From Candidatus Woesearchaeota archaeon (lineage in GTDB: Archaea; Nanobdellota; Nanobdellia; Woesearchaeales; JAUUYB01), in the NCBI GenBank assembly GCA_030590605.1, contig JAUUYB010000033.1, positions 1 to 9,575 of the forward strand: a DNA stretch of 9,575 nt, in the 5' to 3' direction. This document shows positions 6,065 to 9,575 of the stretch, one piece after another; position 1 is the first letter of the stretch, and each line of letters begins with the position of its first letter. Both the position numbers and the translations under genes were made by a program. The notes under the pieces were generated by a model that did no database searches, was not told where the DNA came from, and saw only the letters and a program-made list of their open reading frames with translations.

Positions 6065-6715
6065 ATGCTAAAAAAGATGGTGATCATATTGCTGTTGCTC
6101 TGCCATATAGCCACAGCCGCAACCATCCAAGGGACTGTCTATGACCTTGACCTTGACAAGATAGACAAAGCAGTCATAAAGATAGATACCAAACCTACAC
6201 AAAGCAGCGTGACAGAGAACGGACAGTATTCTTTCTACGTCCCCCCAGGAGATTACCAAGTCACAGCATTCCTCCTTGACGGAGACCTCATCCTCGCTTC
6301 AGCATCTCATAATATCGAAGTAGACAGTGATGGTGATTTCAAGCTTGATCTGATCCTCCTCCCAGACCTGAGAGAAGATCTCCAACTGATCGAAGAATCA
6401 AACCAGATCATGGTCTCGGACCAATTCATGGAAGAGAAAGGAAATCTTCTGGTCATCTCTATCGCTATCCTCTTCTTCCTACTTGCATCCATCATATATT
6501 TCCTCAAGCTGAAACGGACAGGGGCACTCCTGGATGATGAATCTCTTGTCATAAACCTGCTAAAGAAGAATAGCGGAAGGATGAATCAGCGAGATCTTCA
6601 AAGGGATACACCCTACTCAAAGGCAAAAGTAAGCCTTCTTCTCACAGACCTTGAACACAAAGGAAAAATCCGTAAGATACAAAAAGGACGAGGCAATGTA
6701 ATAACACTCAAATAG
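6065..6715 (+). CDS. Membrane-anchored winged-helix protein with extracellular beta domain
   Basis: A 216-aa predicted one-pass regulator of a layout seen in many archaea. Residues 1-19 are a signal peptide (MVIILLLLCHIATAA). Residues about 20-100 look like a carboxypeptidase-regulatory / Ig-like beta domain (IQGTVYDLD..., ENGQYSFYVPPGDYQVTAF). A TM helix spans about 127-148 (LLVISIAILFFLLASIIYFLKL), and a cytoplasmic winged-helix domain covers about 157-216 (LVINLLKKNSGRMNQRDLQ... ending KGRGNVITLK). This topology would let a signal outside the membrane reach DNA or another partner inside; the signal and targets are unknown. It is leaderless by promoter position. Nine bases separate it from pyruvate kinase, which then lies on the same transcript. 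It is divergent from the secreted coiled-coil operon, which makes that operon a reasonable regulatory target. Confidence 0.85.
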   Translation: MLKKMVIILLLLCHIATAATIQGTVYDLDLDKIDKAVIKIDTKPTQSSVTENGQYSFYVPPGDYQVTAFLLDGDLILASASHNIEVDSDGDFKLDLILLPDLREDLQLIEESNQIMVSDQFMEEKGNLLVISIAILFFLLASIIYFLKLKRTGALLDDESLVINLLKKNSGRMNQRDLQRDTPYSKAKVSLLLTDLEHKGKIRKIQKGRGNVITLK

Positions 6716-6724
6716 AGGGATCAA

Positions 6725-8131
6725 ATGAAGAAACACACAAAAATCGTCGCAACTATCGGACCTGCATCAGACTCAGTAAAAGTGATAAAAGAACTTTACG
6801 AAGCAGGTATGAATGTAGCAAGACTCAACTTCTCCCATGGGAACCAGGAATATTTCAGATCGATCATCCGCAGGATCAAAAAGGTGTCTGACGAAATCGC
6901 GATCATGCTCGATACCAGGGGGCCTGAAATCAGGACTGGAGAAATCGAAGGAGGCACGCTCGATCTATCAGGCGGGGACCTCATCACCCTGACAAATAAA
7001 AAGGTCATCGGAGACAAGAATAAACTCACAATAAACTACCAAAAAATCGGCAAGCTCAAAGTCGGGCATAAACTCCTGATAGATGACGGCCTGATCGCGA
7101 TGCAGATCATCTCCAAACGCCCAGACGGACTCAGGGCCAAAGTGATAAACGGAAGCGTGCTTGGATCCAACAAGACTGTCTGCATCCAAGGACACAATGT
7201 CGAACTCCCCTTCCTCTGCGACAAAGATATCAAAGACATCAAGTTCGGACTAAAAGTCGGTGTTGATTTCATAGCGGCTTCATTCGTCCGCACGAAAGAA
7301 GACATACAAAAACTCAGGAAAATTATTGGAAAGTCTAAGGTCATGATCATATCGAAGATAGAGCACTGGAAAGCAGTCCAGAACATAGATGATATCATCG
7401 ATGATTCTGACGGCATAATGATCGCGAGAGGTGATCTCGGAGTCGAGATATCTCTTGAAAAAGTACCTGGAATCCAGGCCGTGGTCATAAACCAATGCAA
7501 CGAGCTCGGAAAACCAGTGATAGTAGCGACACAGATGCTTGAATCCATGAAAACCAACCCCCGTCCGACCAGAGCTGAAGTCTCTGATGTCGCACAGGCC
7601 ATACTCCAAGGCACTGACGCAGTCATGCTCTCAGGAGAGACTGCAAACGGGAATTATCCTGTAGAATCAGTAGAGACCATGGCTCGTATCGCAAAAGAAT
7701 ATGACAGATATGTCGAGAACAACATCGATGACCTCCTGGACAAGACACCAAAGAAAGACTGTATAGCGCTATTTGTAACCCATGCAGCCCATCATGCGTC
7801 AATGGAACTGGACACAAAAGCTATCATCACGCCTACTTCATCTGGTTTCACTGCAAGGAATGTCTCCCGTTTCAAACCGAGATGCAGGATCATCGCACCT
7901 GTCTTCGAGAAGCGGATCCTTCGCCAGCTGCAGGTAAGCTGGGGAGTGACTCCGATATATACACCAAAAAAATATGCTGATGCTGAAAAGATGATCAGAG
8001 AATCCATCAAAGATTCTTACAAGAGAAAACTTGTATCAAAATATGATACAGTCGTGGTAACTGCAGGGATGAGGCTTAAAAAAGGGCACACGAACCAACT
8101 TGAAGTCTACGTCGTGAAGGATGTGCTCTAA
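6725..8131 (+). CDS. pyk: Pyruvate kinase
   Basis: A 468-aa enzyme that converts phosphoenolpyruvate and ADP to pyruvate and ATP, the last step of glycolysis, in the cytoplasm. The A domain carries KIVATIGPAS (6-15), ARLNFSHG with R33 and N35 (32-39), and DTRGPEIRTG (63-72). A B domain follows (about 73-165). The catalytic part resumes with K211 and E213 (ISKIEH), ARGDLG (234-239, metal ligand D237) and VATQMLESM (267-275, T269). A C domain (about 340-468) ends the chain, without an added PEP-utiliser domain. E68 in GPEIRTG matches the residue that marks K+-dependent enzymes. One oddity is HWKAVQN after KIE, where most homologues have NxEGxxN. The start has GAGGGATC (6715-6722) two bases before the ATG. 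It is co-transcribed with the wHTH gene, and its stop overlaps the stop of the convergent two-TM gene by four bases. Confidence 0.97.
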   Translation: MKKHTKIVATIGPASDSVKVIKELYEAGMNVARLNFSHGNQEYFRSIIRRIKKVSDEIAIMLDTRGPEIRTGEIEGGTLDLSGGDLITLTNKKVIGDKNKLTINYQKIGKLKVGHKLLIDDGLIAMQIISKRPDGLRAKVINGSVLGSNKTVCIQGHNVELPFLCDKDIKDIKFGLKVGVDFIAASFVRTKEDIQKLRKIIGKSKVMIISKIEHWKAVQNIDDIIDDSDGIMIARGDLGVEISLEKVPGIQAVVINQCNELGKPVIVATQMLESMKTNPRPTRAEVSDVAQAILQGTDAVMLSGETANGNYPVESVETMARIAKEYDRYVENNIDDLLDKTPKKDCIALFVTHAAHHASMELDTKAIITPTSSGFTARNVSRFKPRCRIIAPVFEKRILRQLQVSWGVTPIYTPKKYADAEKMIRESIKDSYKRKLVSKYDTVVVTAGMRLKKGHTNQLEVYVVKDVL

Positions 8132-8355
8132 GAGAACAATTCTTTCAACCGAGTATAATAATTTGTCACACCTATACCGAATATCACAGCAGCTGCAACT
8201 GTCACAACCAGGAGAAATGTCATAAGAGCATTGGCACTACCTTGTGTCTCCCCCCTCGTAAGCACGATCGCCACCATCAGACCTATAAATGAAAGAAATA
8301 CTGTCCGAGTGTGACTGTACTGCAACTCGAGAAGTTTGGTGTTATCTTTGACCAT
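8128..8355 (-). CDS. Small two-TM membrane protein (75 aa)
   Basis: Family not recognised. A charged N-terminus with a conserved-looking LLELQYSHTRT precedes TM1 (about 18-34, TVFLSFIGLMVAIVL). A short loop rich in Gly/Ser/Thr (35-43) follows, then TM2 (about 44-65, LMTFLLVVTVAAAVIFGIGV) and a short basic/aromatic end (NYYTRLKELFS), so both ends should face the same side. The gene is convergent with pyruvate kinase, and the last four bases of each overlap. A/T-rich sequence at 8366-8386 offers a leaderless promoter. Reality is supported by membrane composition and the tight fit between neighbours. Confidence 0.72.
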   Translation of the reverse strand: MVKDNTKLLELQYSHTRTVFLSFIGLMVAIVLTRGETQGSANALMTFLLVVTVAAAVIFGIGVTNYYTRLKELFS

Positions 8356-8365
8356 AAGTTTATTT

Positions 8366-8386
8366 TTTAAATAATAGTATTTTTAA
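8366..8386 (-). promoter_or_regulatory. A/T-rich promoter candidate for the two-TM gene
   Basis: The minus strand contains TTATTTAAA (8374-8366) and TTAAAAATAC (8386-8377). The second is centred about 26 bases before the ATG at 8355, the spacing of a leaderless transcript. The box itself is not a clean TATA match. Confidence 0.3.
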
Positions 8387-8407
8387 TGATGTTGTACCAC
8401 TCAAAAG

Positions 8408-9193
8408 TCATCCTATCAATTCTTTAATCCTCGGAAGAGCCTCACGTGCCAGACGTTCGCCTTCTCTTATAAAACTTTGATCATAGAATTTATATGTATC
8501 AAAAAGACCTGGACCTCTGCTCCTAATCACCACAGTCGAAGCATCATGTTCTATCATCAAACGTGTCGTGTGAGTCCTCATTATCTCAAATGATCTTGTC
8601 AATGTGTCTATCATAGTGGGAGATTCCAATTTCTTAGGTGTACTCATCGTTAAATCAACAGCAATGACTACATCCGCCCCCATATCCCTCACGATGTTTA
8701 CAGGGGTCGGGTTGACTAATCCTCCATCAAGATAATACGACCCACCTAATTCTGCAGGAGGGAAAATTCCTGGTAAAGATATGCTAGCACGGATCGCATC
8801 AGTCAGCAATCCATCTGTGAAAAGTTTTTCTTCACCAGTAGACATATCTGTCGCTACGATGGTCAAAGGTATCTCAAGATCAGAGAATGTCTTTGGACCA
8901 AGCAGCTCTTCGATGAACTTCATGACTTTTCTACCTGAGATCAGCCCCCTCTTAGGAGATGTGAGGTCGATCATCTTAAGGAAATCCTTCCCTTTCATAG
9001 AAGACAATCTTCTCTCAAATGACAGAACCTCTCTCTTCAAAGAATAATATGCACCTACAATCGCCCCGCTACTCGCACCAGAGATGAAATCAATCTTTAT
9101 GCCTTGCTCTATCAGCACTTTCAAGACGCCTATATGGATCAGCCCTCTCGCTCCACCTGACCCTAACGCTAATCCGATCTTTGGTCTGCTCAT
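8408..9193 (-). CDS. Patatin-like phospholipase / NTE-family hydrolase (RssA-like)
   Basis: A 261-aa single-domain patatin. The oxyanion-hole loop is GSGGARG (11-17), the nucleophile elbow is GASSG with S41 as catalytic serine (39-43), and the catalytic aspartate is D156 in LDGGLVNPTP (155-164). This Ser-Asp dyad would hydrolyse acyl esters of membrane lipids or related esters; archaeal ether lipids lack such bonds, so the substrate is unclear. There is no signal peptide or TM segment. I chose the ATG at 9193 because the domain begins there (SRPKIGLALGSGG) and a TATA box is centred 27 bases upstream. An in-frame ATG at 9271 would add 26 residues without family support and would abut the structured RNA element. 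Family length agrees with 261. Confidence 0.88.
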   Translation of the reverse strand: MSRPKIGLALGSGGARGLIHIGVLKVLIEQGIKIDFISGASSGAIVGAYYSLKREVLSFERRLSSMKGKDFLKMIDLTSPKRGLISGRKVMKFIEELLGPKTFSDLEIPLTIVATDMSTGEEKLFTDGLLTDAIRASISLPGIFPPAELGGSYYLDGGLVNPTPVNIVRDMGADVVIAVDLTMSTPKKLESPTMIDTLTRSFEIMRTHTTRLMIEHDASTVVIRSRGPGLFDTYKFYDQSFIREGERLAREALPRIKELIG

Positions 9194-9210
9194 CAAAGAG
9201 AATAAATTTT

Positions 9211-9228
9211 CAAGACTTATAAATCTTG
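9211..9228 (-). promoter_or_regulatory. TATA box of the patatin gene inside an 18-bp palindrome
   Basis: The minus strand has ATTTATAAG (9224-9216) about 27 bases before the ATG at 9193. The surrounding 18 bases, CAAGACTTATAAATCTTG, are a palindrome with one mismatched pair, so a dimeric repressor bound here would cover the TATA box. The operator role is inference. Confidence 0.5.
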
Positions 9229-9272
9229 CCGAACTGACTTCCTTCTCAGAAGCCATCACTACCCGTTCCATA

Positions 9273-9437
9273 GGCCATTATGAAATCCAATTCCTTCGGA
9301 AGCTACTATCTTCCTCGCCACCTCTTACTTTCATCGAGAAGCCTGCGTTCCCGTATGGAGCATCCCCTCGCGACGGCTGTGATGAGTTTAGCGTGGGAGC
9401 TCGGACTGACGATAGTAGCGAGGATTTCATAATAGCC
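9273..9437 (-). ncRNA. Candidate structured non-coding RNA (or long patatin leader), unknown class
   Basis: Long nested complementarity defines this element. Helix P1 pairs 9273-9288 with 9422-9437 (15 Watson-Crick pairs plus one G-U on the minus strand). P2 pairs 9302-9310 with 9411-9419 (9 bp, perfect). P3 pairs 9314-9321 with 9393-9399 (7 bp, bulge at 9317). P4 pairs 9331-9335 with 9381-9385, P5 pairs 9340-9343 with 9375-9378, and P6 pairs 9345-9347 with 9369-9371. A small side hairpin (TTCCGAAGGAA) interrupts one strand between P1 and P2. The inner 100 bases are 58 percent G+C by count. The minus strand is favoured because the odd pair is G-U there and C-A on the plus strand, and because CTATAAAAG (9461-9453) predicts a start near 9431-9433, where perfect P1 pairing begins. 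No T-run follows, so it may read into patatin. It does not match RNase P, SRP or C/D-box RNAs by eye. The pairing was done by hand, without energies. Confidence 0.45.
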
Positions 9438-9452
9438 CATTCCATACAAAAC

Positions 9453-9461
9453 CTTTTATAG
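9453..9461. promoter_or_regulatory. Shared TATA box for pspC (+) and the structured RNA (-)
   Basis: CTTTTATAG on the plus strand is centred 26 bases before the pspC ATG, predicting a leaderless mRNA. Its complement, CTATAAAAG, is an equally good or better TATA box facing left, with a start near 9431-9433 at the edge of the structured element. Confidence 0.5.
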
Positions 9462-9482
9462 CAAACATGCATTATCCTCCTC

Positions 9483-9575
9483 ATGGCAAAGAAAAAACTT
9501 ACAAGGAGCAAAAAGGACCGCATGATAGCAGGAGTCTGTGGGGGGATAGCAGAGTATTCAGATGTCGATCCTACA
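9483..9575 (+). CDS. PspC-domain protein, N-terminal fragment
   Basis: The first 31 codons are open to the window end. The sequence LTRSKKDRMIAGVCGGIAEY, followed by SDVDPT, is the classic start of a PspC domain, with the GVCGGIAEY signature. PspC proteins are small membrane proteins tied to envelope stress in bacteria and also occur in archaea, where their role is less clear; the TM helix expected next lies outside the window. There is no ribosome site before the ATG; the TATA box 26 bases upstream makes a leaderless mRNA likely. Confidence 0.88.
   Translation, partial: MAKKKLTRSKKDRMIAGVCGGIAEYSDVDPT

Noticed and set aside
9194..9271. 26-residue N-terminal extension of patatin
   Set aside because: There is no ribosome site and no family support. 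It crosses a TATA box placed exactly for a start at 9193.
9273..9437. Assignment of the structured element to RNase P RNA, SRP RNA, a C/D-box sRNA or a known riboswitch
   Set aside because: I looked for the RNase P conserved regions, the SRP GGAA-loop/AGCAG motif, paired C/D and C'/D' boxes (only one TGATGA and one CTGA occur, on the plus strand) and common riboswitch cores, and found none in the right arrangement.
9084..9523. Overlapping ORFs on both strands (125 aa plus, 81 aa minus) across the patatin start and the spacer
   Set aside because: Composition is not protein-like. The plus-strand one runs into the patatin gene antisense, and open frames are explained by the GC-rich structured element.
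1..9575. CRISPR array, tRNA genes, transposase or toxin-antitoxin pair
   Set aside because: I saw no regularly spaced direct repeats other than the 48-bp coding repeat and the GTTCA register, no tRNA T-loop context, and no transposase or toxin-like protein.

Overview
The window most likely comes from an archaeon, and its gene mix and style fit the small-genome DPANN type (Woesearchaeota or Pacearchaeota-like). That placement is inference. The direct evidence is at the promoters. Several genes have an A/T-rich TATA-like box about 26 bases before the ATG and no room for a leader (ferritin-like, membrane wHTH, patatin, PspC). Others carry archaeal-looking Shine-Dalgarno sites of the GGTGAT / GGAGGT type. 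Genes end on oligo-T tracts, and there is a signal-peptide / TM / winged-helix protein of a kind common in archaea. Several proteins are bacterial in flavour (HU, GlgB-like GH13, lipoprotein with an LTGC lipobox), which fits gene exchange.

Layout. 1-696 (-) is a radical SAM activase of the NrdG2 type, cut at its C-terminus by the window edge. Its start overlaps a tiny acidic 45-aa gene (681-818, -). A 125-bp inverted-repeat element (902-1026) separates this pair from a divergent GlgB-like glycoside hydrolase (1092-3065, +), followed by a bacterial-type HU protein (3127-3387, +) with its own promoter and terminator and a leaderless ferritin-like diiron protein (3462-3974, +). A two-gene secreted-protein operon runs on the minus strand (5839 to 4045): a coiled-coil protein with an acidic Ser-Asp-rich tail, then a small lipoprotein. 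Divergent from it are a membrane-anchored winged-helix protein (6065-6715, +) and pyruvate kinase (6725-8131, +), which look like one transcript. Convergent to these are a two-TM protein (8128-8355, -) and a patatin-like hydrolase (8408-9193, -). The window ends in the start of a PspC-domain gene (9483 on, +).

The genes suggest an anaerobic, fermenting cell: glycyl-radical ribonucleotide reduction (activase), alpha-glucan handling (GH13), the last step of glycolysis (pyruvate kinase), and iron/peroxide handling (ferritin-like), with a set of envelope proteins.

The least explained stretch is 9273-9437, between patatin and pspC. It has a GC-rich core (58 of 100 bases by hand count) inside 16- and 9-bp helices that nest into a rod-like fold. 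A TATA box sits at the right distance for minus-strand transcription, and a pair that is G-U on the minus strand is C-A on the plus strand. I propose it as a structured non-coding RNA or long mRNA leader of no class I recognise.
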